Source: Stropharia rugosoannulata | Lineage: Eukaryota > Basidiomycota > Agaricomycetes > Agaricales > Strophariaceae | Assembly: GCA_028532985.1 (NCBI GenBank) | Contig: JANCIK010000003.1 | Coordinates: 2,738,001 to 2,802,000, forward strand | Reading direction: 5' to 3' | Length of the DNA stretch: 64,000 bases | Part shown: positions 44,601-56,204 of the stretch, one piece after another | Layout of the letters: each line of letters starts with the position of its first letter | Numbering within the stretch: position 1 is the first letter of the stretch | Position numbers and translations under genes: made by a program | The notes under the pieces: model-generated | The model's input: the letters and a program-made list of their open reading frames with translations, nothing else | Told to the model about the DNA's origin: nothing | Database searches by the model: none

Positions 44601-47600
44601 GACTTCCCAACTCACACACTTCGTCAAGATCGACGAACCTGTTGAATATGGGGCGCATCCACTTTCGGCACGTCGCAACGACCTTCCGCCTGCCCTCTTA
44701 CGAATAGAAAATACTGAGGAGAATGATGAAGAAAAATGGGTCAAAAACCACGATCGTGCCACTGAACTATTCGCTTGCAATGACGCTACCATTCGAGAAG
44801 TTCTACTTACGGAGCGCACAACTGTGGCACAATTCTATGGTTTTATAGTCGGAAAAGCAGTCCGATGTCGACAGCTTCATTTGGCTCTAATCCATGCCCT
44901 TGAATCTTCAAATCCATCTCCCTACATCATCTCCCATGATAAACGAATTGTTGACCTATCTTTTTTTTGCCAAGACATCCCCCTAGAGCTGTATTGTTCC
45001 TTGATTTCCCCTCTTGTATACGAAGAAGAACTGGCTTCGGTATTGAACACTGCGGAAGGGCGTCAAACATTGCTTCGTGACTTGCCTCGAAGCCTTCAAT
45101 CCGCCTTGCAATTGGGGCGCTCAAGATCCCGGTCTCGAATACTTGACATGTTCGAAATGTTGCGTTCTTTGGAATTAGTAGTACCTTTACAACCCTCCAT
45201 CTCAAAAAACCCGTTCATCACTTGTTCTCAAAATGGTTTATCTTCTGATTTTGACCTTTCATCTTTAGATGGGTGGACTGCTAGCACTCCTATGACCGCG
45301 CCAACGTACTGGCATATCCAATCCAGTGCTCCTATCCGTCTGTGGGTAGCATCAGAAAACCGCCCACCTCTCTGGAAAACTATGCCCGTCGTTACCCATG
45401 CCGATGCGCTTGCTTATTGGGATGACCTTAGACAAGCTTGCAATAATTCAAAGGTTATTCCAGAAGAGCAACAACTTGTAGAATCCCCTCCACTTTCAGC
45501 TAGCGTTAGTGCAGCACGATCATTGCGCCGCTCGGCGTCATGGAGAACAGATTATTTTCTTTCATGGCATCAGACGCAATACTTGAAACAGTATATTGAC
45601 GCTACCTCTCGTTCCACCCCACTTCAACTAGCAGCAGATGAAGAACGTGAAGCGCTGCTCAACAAAATTTGTTGGGTCATTAGTGCGCCGCGTGAAACAG
45701 TTGAACATCATTTTGCAACGGCCCGGGAAAGATTGATACGAACAGCAGAAAGAATAAAGCACAGAGCAGAAAGGTTGCAAAAGCGAGCAGAAGAAAGCAA
45801 GCTCTCACTGGCTAAGAAGGCAGAAGAAGCACGTCTGCAGAGGGAACAAGAGTGGTCCACATTGCTGAACAATGTTCATCCAGAGCCTTTGCCTAGTAAT
45901 GTTGCCGTTCGCATAGAGCGTATTCGCGGCCAGTTCTTGCAGGCTGGATGCGTCAATGAACACACAAAATGGCACAGGGAAATTCGTACCGCTCTACGCG
46001 AAGCTGAACTTGCAGGGTCGAAGGGGTTAAAAATTCAACAAAAACGAGCACCGTTGTATCGGCGTCCTCCAACTCAATCTACCACAGCACAGATTGCTCC
46101 CTCTGAAGTTTCTGTACAGGAATTGATTGAACTTCAAGGTCCGCCAGAGCAATGGGCGTCTGCATCCATTAAGCGTAAACGGAAAAAAACTGACGACCAA
46201 GGTATGAGTACTCTGCTATGAGTTTCTCTTGTTGATGTATGCTATAGGATTGGAAGGGAAGAAAAAGATACCCCGTAGGCATCGTTTTCAATGGAATCCA
46301 GATTTCGACGAACTCGCAAGAGATGCATCCGCCATCATCCGTGCGCGTTGTCGCAATCTCCCGAGGTTGGACTGGGCAGCTTTTGAGCAGGTTTTCCCGT
46401 CTGTCCCGCGCAATACAGTGAGGCAGCGGCTAGCACATATTAAAGAAACGCCAGGCAATGAAGCATATCTTCGGCGATTGGAAGACGCCTGGTATGACCT
46501 CTGGCTAGCGCATAAAGGGGGTCCAGATCTTCCAGATGAGGATCCTCAAAGTGCGTCCAACTTCGATTTGATTAAACACTTGGAGTTCCTTCGTACCCAC
46601 ATCGATAAGAATGCATTGCAAGTGACCGTTCATCTTTCATTTAGGGCAGATGATGATTACTATTTTTCCAGGCGTGTTGGCCTTGCACGGGCAACGCAAA
46701 CTGCGACATTTGTGTTGCCTTCTGACTTGAAACAGCTACAGGAGCACTATAACATTGTCCAGGCCGAGAAGGCGGCACCGGAGTGGGACTTCATGTGGAA
46801 TGTACTCATTGAAGAAGGCCGAGAGAAGAAACTTAAAAGACGCGTCTTGTCCCGATGCCCTGAGAAATTTCCGGGTTACAAGCAGTCGGACCCCGAAGAC
46901 ATTGCCTTGGCTGAGGGCATATTGAAGGTATGCACTGTCTTGAATCTCATTTAAAAATCAACAAGAGGTAACACATCGTTTAAAGTTAGCCTTGGGTACA
47001 CCCCCTGAGCGGTACGACCCAGAGCAGGCCTCTTATTTATTGAAAAGTAGAGGTGATGAAGCTATCAACATCGCTACAAAAAATCTGCTTTCTCGAGGAA
47101 TACTGTCTAAATCACAGAGGGATCCAACAAAGCAGAAACCTGGTCGTCAACTTAAAATATCTGAAATGTTAGTAAATCTGTTCAAAATATGTCGAGGGCA
47201 CCATTTAACCTACACGAACCTTCCTACAGCAACCAAAATGCAATTGGGGGAAGCGTGACTCGAGACACATTTCAAGATGCCATATCATTGTTAGAAGAAA
47301 TAGATCCCAATGATAATAGTTGGCACGATTGGCCTCTAACTGCAACCGACGGGGATTGTGCAACCCTAATAGAACTCGTTTCCGAAGACAAGGTATCATT
47401 AAATTTTTGAATTGCAAGCCGGTATACTCAGGCTCTTCCAATGCAGGTTGGATTTAATCTTGACACGTCCCACCCTCGTGCCGCTCGAGTAGCCCTTGAT
47501 TGGAACAGTAAAAAAACTGGTAAGTAAATACGTACTTGCCGCGTACACTTGTCTTCTAACGTTGGCCACCGCAACCAGACGATGACCAGATTGAAACTTC

Positions 47601-48503
47601 TATCTCTGTGCGGTATCGTCTTGAGGCAGAACTCCGGGACAATGAAGCCGCATCCGAGCAAGACGTGCAAATGACGGACGCGCCAGGCAATACCAACATC
47701 CTTGGCATGAACGGACACCTGTTCAATGCGGACGGGCATCCAGCCTGTTGCAGAAAAACTGTTGCAGATGGGCTGGTAGACTGTGTCGCATGCCTTGATG
47801 ATGCCTGGTCCTCTCTTCTCAGTTCATTGGACCCAGATAGCATAAGCATCGCCGAATGGATTCTTCACACCGTGCGCCAGGCTGGAGAGACAGGAATCCG
47901 CAAGAGTGACATCTTGGTTCGCTTTCTTTTTCCCCCCTTCTTCTTAATAATACTTATCACTCTTTTCGTCAGGCGTTGGATGGCTCCAAAAGCCCGCTAG
48001 TACCCGCGCTAATAAACCTGATGGCTGAAACTGATTTGCCTCAAATATATTGGACCGGATATGAATCGCTTGTCTTGATAACGGCCCATGTTATTTCAAA
48101 GTGGAGCGTTGTTGTCTCCAAAGAACCTGTCATCAACATTTTTCCACGACGCTGGCTCGATATCCGGGGGGTAAGAGTTCCAGACTTTTGGCAAGCTGCA
48201 TTGCGAGCGGTGATGGGCCTCGTAATATTTAGACCAGGTATTTCACAGGTAAGACACGGGACAGTAGATGCGATTTTTTAAAATAACGTATCTACTTCTG
48301 TCCAGACCGAAATTCGTTGGCGGCTGCGATCTGTGTATGACAGACAGGAAGTGAACGACGTGTTACGCTACCTGCACAGAGACGGATACCTCCACCCACG
48401 ACTTGCCCTTAGTACCACATCCGGTGCTTTTGGACCTTTTGATAATGAAGAGGAGAGATATGTCTTCTGGTTTGTTGGAGAAAGGCATTGGTATCAGGTG
48501 TAG
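41643..48503 (+). CDS. TFIIIC largest subunit, B-block binding (Tfc3-like)
   Basis: DNA-binding subunit of RNA polymerase III factor TFIIIC that recognises the B box of tRNA genes. The start at 41643 reads MDELVHHCLRELAFDG. The B-block winged-helix domain is clear: MVYSALQIITRGRDAGVTVV, then DLGKISGYDQKTCFYLVRQL and VRRGGVGSNFCIHKYF. Further winged-helix repeats occur (LRRENEILRLLENAGGIINI, FNPTKTDRRFFQTRIREM). Two AT-hook motifs are visible, KRGRPRK (about 43536) and KRGRPPK (about 43808). A basic coiled coil (RIKHRAERLQKRAEESK) lies near 45760. The C-terminus contains DFDELARDASAIIRARCRNL and ends WYQV. The product is about 1,900-1,950 aa with many short introns, usual for the family. Confidence 0.9.
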
Positions 48504-48873
48504 GCCATGGTTTAATTTATACTTAGCATTAAAAAGATCCCGACTATAAAATATTCTATATTTATATGCAATGGCTGGGAGATTGATAGAGAAGATGGAG
48601 ATGGGGACTACCTTCCTTGGCAACTTGGAACATGATGCGTTGCGAAGGTGGTCTGTTTGGAACCTGTCAGTTCGTGATTGCTTTCCTTCGTCTTCTGCTC
48701 TCGTCTTCATTCTACTTCGACGGCTGGACCGAGGCGCATCTTCAGCCCTTTGCCTTCACGGCTTTTGGATTCGCTTTCTTTTACTTTATTTTTCACTATG
48801 TTTTCGCAAGGCTCGTCTTTCTGTCTTCCAAATGAGATAATATCACTGAACCTGGGCCTAATCAATAGCCAGC
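48504..48873. other. Tandem gap between TFC3 and membrane protein
   Basis: 370 bp. A 72-aa hydrophobic plus-strand ORF (48617..48835) lies here but has no recognised homology and sits in the probable 5' leader of the next gene. Confidence 0.45.
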
Positions 48874-51458
48874 ATGAAATTCAAGCGTCTCGGCGATGCA
48901 ATCCATTTGTCCGGTCCCATAGCCCTCTTGGTACGCCAGTGAAGCCTTAGCTTTATTACTCTCAAGGGATTGGCAAAATCTAATCACGTTTACTGAATAT
49001 AGTGGAACAGGATTTCATTTTCTCGTCTTACCCTCTTTTATTTCTGCTTTTCACTCCTTCATTTCGTGATCCAACTCTCCTTTCAAATCAAGGCTTTCAG
49101 CATTAATGCAAATGCGTCTTCGTTTCTTTCCCGGATCGTCGATGTCGCACAAACGACGAACAACAGCCTGCCATTCCTGGACGGAAACGTCCTGCGCATG
49201 TGTAGCTGGGTTCCTGCCAACTTGAATGTCGATGTGACCTCGTGCCCTGTTGTCTGGAATGGTACCAATACCGCGAATCAAGTAAATCCAGTGAACAATG
49301 CAAATGCTGCAAACAACCCATTACCATATGGATTGTCATCTGTAGAATCCGTATCGTCATCTACACTATCTGCACAATCATTCTCTAGTTCAAGCTCGTC
49401 TTCATCTACTTTAGATTCGTTATCCACTTCCACCAGTGCAGTTTCTACTTCAACTGCATCTACTACACTTTCGGTGCCTACGTCAAGTTCAGTTATAACA
49501 TCTTCACAATCGACAGCTCGGCAAGCTAACTCCACCCAATCCGCAATTTCAACGCCTGCCTTGACAACCTTCATGCCTACTTCATCTTCTTCATCGTCGC
49601 GGAAAACAGGCTTCACTACATCCACGAAGACAGTAACTGTCTTCGCATCGTCAATAGCATCACCACAAGCCACAACTATCTCTGGCAATAGCGAGGACGA
49701 TGGCAAAGACGACGATAATGACGAAGATAGTGACAACAACAACAACAACAACGACGACGACGACGACGACGATGATGATGATGATGAAAGCGATAGAGAG
49801 GACAACGACAGTGGTCTTCCCGGATTCAATGGGTTCAGGGTGCGTTCTTTTCATCTCCATCATCATACATTTTAAGTTTCTTTCGTATGCGCAGTTTAAG
49901 AATTTCCGGCGTAGCGTGGAGATTTCTCTGGGTCAAGATAGCACTTTCAGCGCAAAGTCCATAGTATTGACAGGACTTCAAGAGCAACCTGTCGTATTGA
50001 ACAACAGCTGCCTATGGTCACTCAATTGGCCTGTTTCAGAGTCTGTACCTTAAGTTATCCTTTATTCTTTAACTAACTATCAATTTAGGTTGGATAATAC
50101 TAAGAGAGAAGACATGGTGTTCATGGGATTTCAAGTTTGGGTTCTCGGGATGTCCCTGGTGGCAATTCTGAATGAATCGATCCCGCATATCATAGCTTCG
50201 CTGGCGACACATATTATTGCAACTGGATGGGCTGCTTTCCAGATTGACCGCACAGCTCGCTTCCGGGCGGACTTTGACCGTGTCATAACTAATGGCGCAT
50301 GTCATGTGTCTCTTATTCCCAATTACTGGAGTGCGCGAGCAAGAGCTGAGCTCCCTAGTCTAGTCTTGAACATCATTGCTTTGTTCGTGTCGTCTTTCTT
50401 GACTTGGAAACTGATCAAGGTACGCTTCATCCTTTTTTGTCTACCCGCGACTTGTTGACGACAACTCCCGTAGCTCTTTGGCTGGCAAACCTTCAAGCGG
50501 GTGGGCGCGTCCTTGAAGATCAATCGCATCTACAGATATGTTCTTCTCCTGTCCATTACAATTCAGCTGTCTCTATTTTTCATGATTGTTACCGTCTCCC
50601 TCTGGGTCGATCAATTGATGAACAGTGTCATTGGCGATCTTGCATCTTTCCAAAGGCTATACAAAGTTACATCTTTGATAACATTAGCTGTAAGTCATAA
50701 AAGTACCCGCTACCGCAGTAAACACTGACGAAGATCTTCAGTTGCTCATCCCTTGGTTGATGACCGTGAGTTGCTCCTATTTAAGTGATATAAGATTCTA
50801 AATCATTTGCTAGGGATGGTTTGCTGTTCGTCGGGAATTAAAAATACCTATGATTATTTTTATGGTGTTGTCCATCCTCTACCTCGGCGGCTGGGGCATC
50901 ATGTTTATCTCGACAACTTTCCGCTGGACCTTCATCACCTGGACATTCTTTTCTATCATGGCGTGCACCTCAGTATTTTTGACAGTGATGTCTATTGTAT
51001 TAGGGATCGTTTGCGGCTTAAACTTTGGCAAGGGTCTTGCAAGATACCGTGAGTTACATCTAACGGCATTTATTACTGTGTCTAGTACTTATACATACAT
51101 TGCAGTTAACGCACAGACTCCGATAGATGAGGAAGATAACGCCTCGTTCTATACCGGAGATCACTTCTTCGAAAAGGTCGACTTCCCGTCGTCTGAGAAG
51201 CCCCTACCAACATATGCTTCTCTTGATTATAAGCAGGGGTACCAAGGCACGACCATGGGTCCACGCTTTGCGAATCAGTATGCAGAGCCCTTTGAAACGG
51301 TGAGAAGTATCACGTACCCAGCGCCGACAGTCTCCCGAAATAAGAACGAACTTCCGCTTCAGCGAAGTGATAGCCACGGGAGCACAAGGAGCGCTGGGAG
51401 TTCGCACAGTTCTCAGGCTAGTCAGGATAGTTCTAAGAAGCGCTGGGTTATAGAGTAA
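48874..51458 (+). CDS. Multispanning membrane protein of unknown function with Ser/Thr and Asp/Asn-rich ectodomain
   Basis: I do not recognise this family. A 57-nt first exon (48874..48930, MKFKRLGDAIHLSGPIALL) joins at 49003 to WNRISF, giving a first membrane span (LTLFYFCFSLLHFVIQL). The ectodomain has WVPANLNVDVTSCPVVW, then a Ser/Thr-rich stretch of about 150 residues and an Asp/Asn tract encoded by simple repeats. A conserved-looking domain follows (ISLGQDSTFSAKSIVLTGLQ), then at least five more hydrophobic segments, including FMGFQVWVLGMSLVAIL, YVLLLSITIQLSLFFMIVTV and ILYLGGWGIMFIST. The cytosolic tail is Ser-rich, ending KKRWVIE. It is probably at the plasma membrane or in the secretory pathway. 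Its end lies 116 bp from the end of the Ssk2-like gene. Confidence 0.82.
49735..49787 (+). repeat. Coding microsatellite (AAC)n-(GAC)n-(GAT)n
   Basis: Consecutive pure trinucleotide runs encode Asn and Asp tracts in the membrane protein; expected to vary in length between strains. Confidence 0.85.
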
Positions 51459-51574
51459 AAGTGCCTTCTCTTTTTTTTAAGGTGCTTGATGTGCCTTCAG
51501 TTTACACTTTTTATTTATTTGTATATTATCTGGTTTTCGTGTATCAACCACGTAAACATATGATTATTCACTGT

Positions 51575-54500
51575 CTACTCGATTGGAGGTGGTGTATCGG
51601 GTGAGTCGTCGGTCATGGTTGTAAGACCTTGTCCTTGCATGTTACTTGCTTGACGAGCCAGCGAAGCGCCGTCATAAGTGGTTTGCGTAGGTAAAGGTGA
51701 AGTTTCGGTCTCGGCGGCCTCGTATTGTAACAATGTTTCTCGGAATTCGAGCATCCAGGGATGTGATAGCAGTTCTTTCGCTGAAGGTCGCCGTGTAGGA
51801 TCGATTGTCAAACATTGTTTGATGAAATTGATACCCAATTCACTAAGTTGACCTGGTTCAGGCAATGGAGGGTGCTGTGTTGCCACGCCTATGTGGAACA
51901 TGATTGCCCTGTTTTGATAGTGTGAGCAGTAAGTCAGAAACAGGTGTGTAATTCGTACCATTCATTGTCAAGGTTACTCCATGGTTTTTTACCAGTTGCA
52001 AATTCCAGCACTACGCAACCGAGCGACCAGATGTCCATAGCGCCATAACGCCCACGTTTATCATTCTTGATAACCTCCGGTGACATGTACATTGGGGTTC
52101 CCGTTAATCCGTTACTCATCTGGGGCATTCCGCCGAAAGGTGAGGATGCTCCATTCGGTGTGGTCATGTCGGGTATCCGCCGCGTGCGTTGCATTGTACG
52201 CTGGTTTTTAGCCAAGATCTTTGCAGCTCCGAAGTCGACAAACTTGATAACACCATTATGATCGAGCAGAATATCTGTACAATGACTTAGAAGACGTAAG
52301 CGGAAAATGAATACAATTACTCACTGTCGGGTTTGATATCTCTGTGGACAATGTTGCGGGAGTGGAGATATGATAAACCATCCAACATTTGCATTGTATA
52401 AACTTGAATGATGCCTTCATCTTCTATCCTACCATGCTCAAGTAACGCTGCAAGACTCCCTCCTTGGCAGTACTCTTCGAAAATGTAGACCTTGTCCCGA
52501 TGTACTTCGATGCCGTAGTATTCGACAACATTTGGATGGTGTAGCATTTCCATTACACTGAGTTCATCCTTGATTTGTGAATACAAATTGGGCAACCCTG
52601 ATAGCTCCTGAAACTTTATTTCTTTCACAGCCATAAGAGATCCAGAGTCGAGATTGAGGGCCAGGTATACTGAACCGAAAGCACCTGCACCGATGAATTT
52701 ACCCTGCTGCCATCGCACTGATATATTGAAGCTCGACGATGCAAGGAAAGAGAGAGACCGGTCTTCAGGGATTTCATCGTTGAGTACCTTACCCAGGGTA
52801 CGGTGTTCAAGTCCATTGATAGCGCGAGCCTCCTCAATCTGAGCAATGGCTTGAGAGACTCGGTCCCAAAATATCCTTGCTTTCGAGTCGACAAATGAGT
52901 TCCCTTCGTGTTCTGGCTCGTACACTGGGAAGTCATCCTCGACATACTGCATATCAGCGATCTTCATCTTGAGCAGTTCCTCCTGTTTCTCCTTCTCTTT
53001 CCTAGCCTCTGATGACGACTTCGCGCCCAGAATGTCAAAGTGATGGATAAGCAGAGTCATGCAAGTAGCCACCTTCTGCCGCAGCATTTCGAACTCAGGA
53101 TCAGGCATATGTAATATATGCCGCCGTGTACGTTGGAGTGTGAACTCAAGCGCATTTACAGCCCATTTGAACGTTTTGCGATCTGTTGGGTCACAATCAT
53201 CGCAGATAAATGACACCCATGATATTGCAAGTTTAACAAGTAATCTGTTGAACTTCAAGTGCAACGCAGAATCTTGGTACCGGTGGGCATGTTGACCATG
53301 TTCTGCAGCATATATATACCAATTGGCCAGTAGCTCTTGTCCGCCACGCGCGCCTCGCAGAGAGTTGGGAACATGATGTACGGAATCAATGATCGACTCG
53401 GCCAACCTATTGGTAGCACGAGTAATTCTTCGTAATTCCCGATTGACGTTAGGTAGGTGCGCTTGTGCTTCGGTTATACATGGTAGAATCAATGCACTTG
53501 GCAATACTTCACCATCCTCATCTACCATCTCAAGTGCCTCTGTCAACGCTTGCTTCGCCAGATTAAGCCGCCGCTGGGGTCCATCCGCAATTAGCCGGAC
53601 TCTGTTATCCTTGATATCCACGAAAACATTTCCAGAATTGAGGACCACGACCCGTCCATTCCAAAGAAAATGTGTCTGAGGAGAAATTATGAGAAGGTAG
53701 CCTGCCTCTTCCAAGCTCTGGCTATGGGATTCATGGGCCAGCGAAGGGTTCATAAAATCATTGCCCATTTCATCGACATGGAAGGCTTCATCCAAGATTT
53801 TCCTTATCAGTTCAGGGCGGTCGTATAGGGTATGTGAAGCAATAATGTAGATGCCATCCTCTTCAAGAGAATGTGTATAAACCAAGAAATGGTCAGTGGC
53901 CACTAGATTGGCAATGAACTGGTCGAAAGGAACATCTTCCAGACTATATTCAGCAGAATTTGTGAAGCGCTGTGCGAGGACCCTGCCATAAAACATAGTT
54001 AGTCGAATGTAAATCTCAATACATAATTCTTTCGGTTTATATACCTGGTAAATCTTTGCAGTTTACGATACCGCAGGCGTACACTATCCAGGATCTTGGT
54101 ATACCAGCTGATGATTTGCTCTTCCGTCATCTTTCTTGTCGGATATTCTGGTAGATGCATAACTCCATTGACGTAAGAGTCTGGGTCAAGGCCAAATTGT
54201 TGTATGTGTGTCGCCGTATCTGAATTCTGAGGTATTCGAACTTGAGCATCAAAGTAGTTCGTCGCCCGAACCATCAGCTTATTTGCTAGTGCACTGGTGA
54301 ATATTAGACAATGAAGTAAAATTCAAAGGTATTTTCCACATACCATAGCTGTTCAGCAACGAGCGCAGATCCCCCGCGAGTGGAGGCGCTGACATCATTA
54401 AAGGTCGCCCATTGCGCTTCAAGTACGTCCGTCTCCTTGAATACAATGCTCTTTGCACCACTTTTGAACTGCAGGTGGAGGAGCTTGAAGAAGTCGGCCA

Positions 54501-55974
54501 AAGCAGCCAAAATGGTGGAATCGTAGTCATCGCTTATGCATTGCGGCAGCTCCCAATTTCCGCCTGGGTCAGGTGCGAGAATGGCTTCACATTGTCGTTT
54601 CAGCGTACAGGCCAGCCCTATACTCAGCTTCAGGTGCTCCGTCATTTGGTCGATGATGAGAATATCCGGATCTTTCAGTTTCTTAACATAATCCAACCTG
54701 AGACGAAGTCCGGCCTGTGCGAGTCTAGTTGGGAACGATATCAAGGGAACGAGCTCTTGTTCGAATCTGGGCAAGTTCATTTCCTGAAACAGGGACGATA
54801 GGTTGACCTGAGCATCTCGGGCGGCACCTAAAAAAGCGTGAACAGTAACTAGAAAGCCCTTTTCAAACGTTATTTGCATAGATTCTTCTTTAAGCAAACG
54901 TTCCACAAAACTAGTACCGTCCGCCAGCTCCAGGCTTGTGCCAGATTTTGTAGATAACCCAGTCATGATTGGAGCTTCGTTGCTGGTGAACGGCTGATTC
55001 ACGTCTAGCGTCTCGCTACCTGTCCACCGGCGCAAAAGAGCAAAGTGGTGTTTGAGACTAGTTAAAATGGTACACCATGTATTGAGAGCGTCACAGCGTT
55101 CCTGGAACTGACTTGACAAAGCAATGGGCTTGTCAAGGTAGAATGCCTTCAATGTTGGGTATAATGACTGAACAACATCAAGGCGGCGCAGGACTGTAGT
55201 CGCTTGCTCAAGTGCAACCGTATGTAGGTCCTTGGTCTCATCCAGCACAGTCTCCCTGACTCTGAAATTCAGAATCTCATTGATAACTCCGTCCACAGTG
55301 CGCAATCGCCGCTCCTCGAGCTTCTTCTTCTCCTCCTCCATAGATCGGCCGTGAAATTTAGCGCGGATAGCCAGCCAAAAGTTCAGATGTGTGTTAGTTT
55401 GTTCGTCGCCCAGGGAATTCAACGCCACTGCAATACGCGTCTTTTCGGACTTGAGCACGTCGCCCGATAGCACTGACGCGAGCAGGGCCAGCCATTCGAG
55501 GCGCTGCTTCTCCTGCAGAGAGGCCGGCTCGACGGGGTCTCCTTCCATGAGCACGGTTAAAGGATCAATGGCTTCATTCGGCCCTCCATCAAGCGACGCC
55601 ATGGTCGTATCCTCGTCGTCGCTATTATCCCCCGCATCATTCAACGACCCTGGACCTCGTCGAAAGTAATGGCTATCAGGATCGTTGCGGGGGTCGTCCG
55701 GTTCGATTGCAGAGTCTGGGGACCTATATCGGCGGACGAACTGGGAATACAGCCTTGAGACAGGCATGGCCTGCGAGGCGTAAGAGGTGCTGTACGACGA
55801 CGACCGTATGGAATTGCTCGTCCTGGAGTGACTGGTGATGGAATGCATGGGCGCAGAATATGACCGTTGGGCACCTACCGCTCCCCAGGACGTCTCGTCT
55901 TCAAGTTCATCTTCATCTTGTTCATTTACGTGCTGCTCGGGGAGGGGAAACAAGGCCTGCACATGCCGGGCCAT
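51575..55974 (-). CDS. Ssk2/Wis4-type MAPKKK of the HOG stress pathway
   Basis: Mitogen-activated protein kinase kinase kinase acting above the osmostress MAPK Hog1. The start is taken at 55974 (MARHVQALFPLPEQ); the frame is open up to 56100 upstream. The ~1,000-residue N-terminal regulatory region is helical, as in Ssk2/MEKK4, with the blocks SEKTRIAVALNSLGDEQTN, ISWYTKILDSVRLRYRKLQ and YAAEHGQHAHRYQDSALHLK. The C-terminal kinase domain has the glycine loop GAGAFGSVY, VKEIK lysine, catalytic HRDIKPDN, metal-binding VDFGAAKIL and GTPMYMSPEVIKNDKRGRYG. Subdomains to RRPSAKELLSHPWM are present. The tail is short and ends DDSPDTPPPIE. The product is about 1,350 aa. Starts of this gene and DRG1 are 230 bp apart. 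Confidence 0.92.
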
Positions 55975-56204
55975 GCTAGCTATTAGTACAGTGCTCCGGT
56001 AGGGAACGCAGGGGTAACACGAGGAGAAAAGAGAGCAGGTACTACAGTTGCATGGATGAGTCGTGAGGCCTGCGGAGTGAGCAGCACTTGCATTGACCAA
56101 GCCGAGTATTTATTCCCGAAAGGGTAACAAATTTATGATGATGACGTTTGTGATGATTCGCGTTTTCCTCGTTCTCGCATCAATCTACACCACTCGATAG
56201 CAAG

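Noticed and set aside
48617..48835. 72-aa hydrophobic plus-strand ORF between TFC3 and the membrane protein
   Set aside because: No homology seen, and it lies in the probable leader of the next gene. The next gene has its own good first exon at 48874.
49278..49829. 183-aa minus-strand Ser/Asp-rich frame
   Set aside because: Antisense to the repeat-encoded Asn/Asp and Ser/Thr tracts; composition follows from the repeats.
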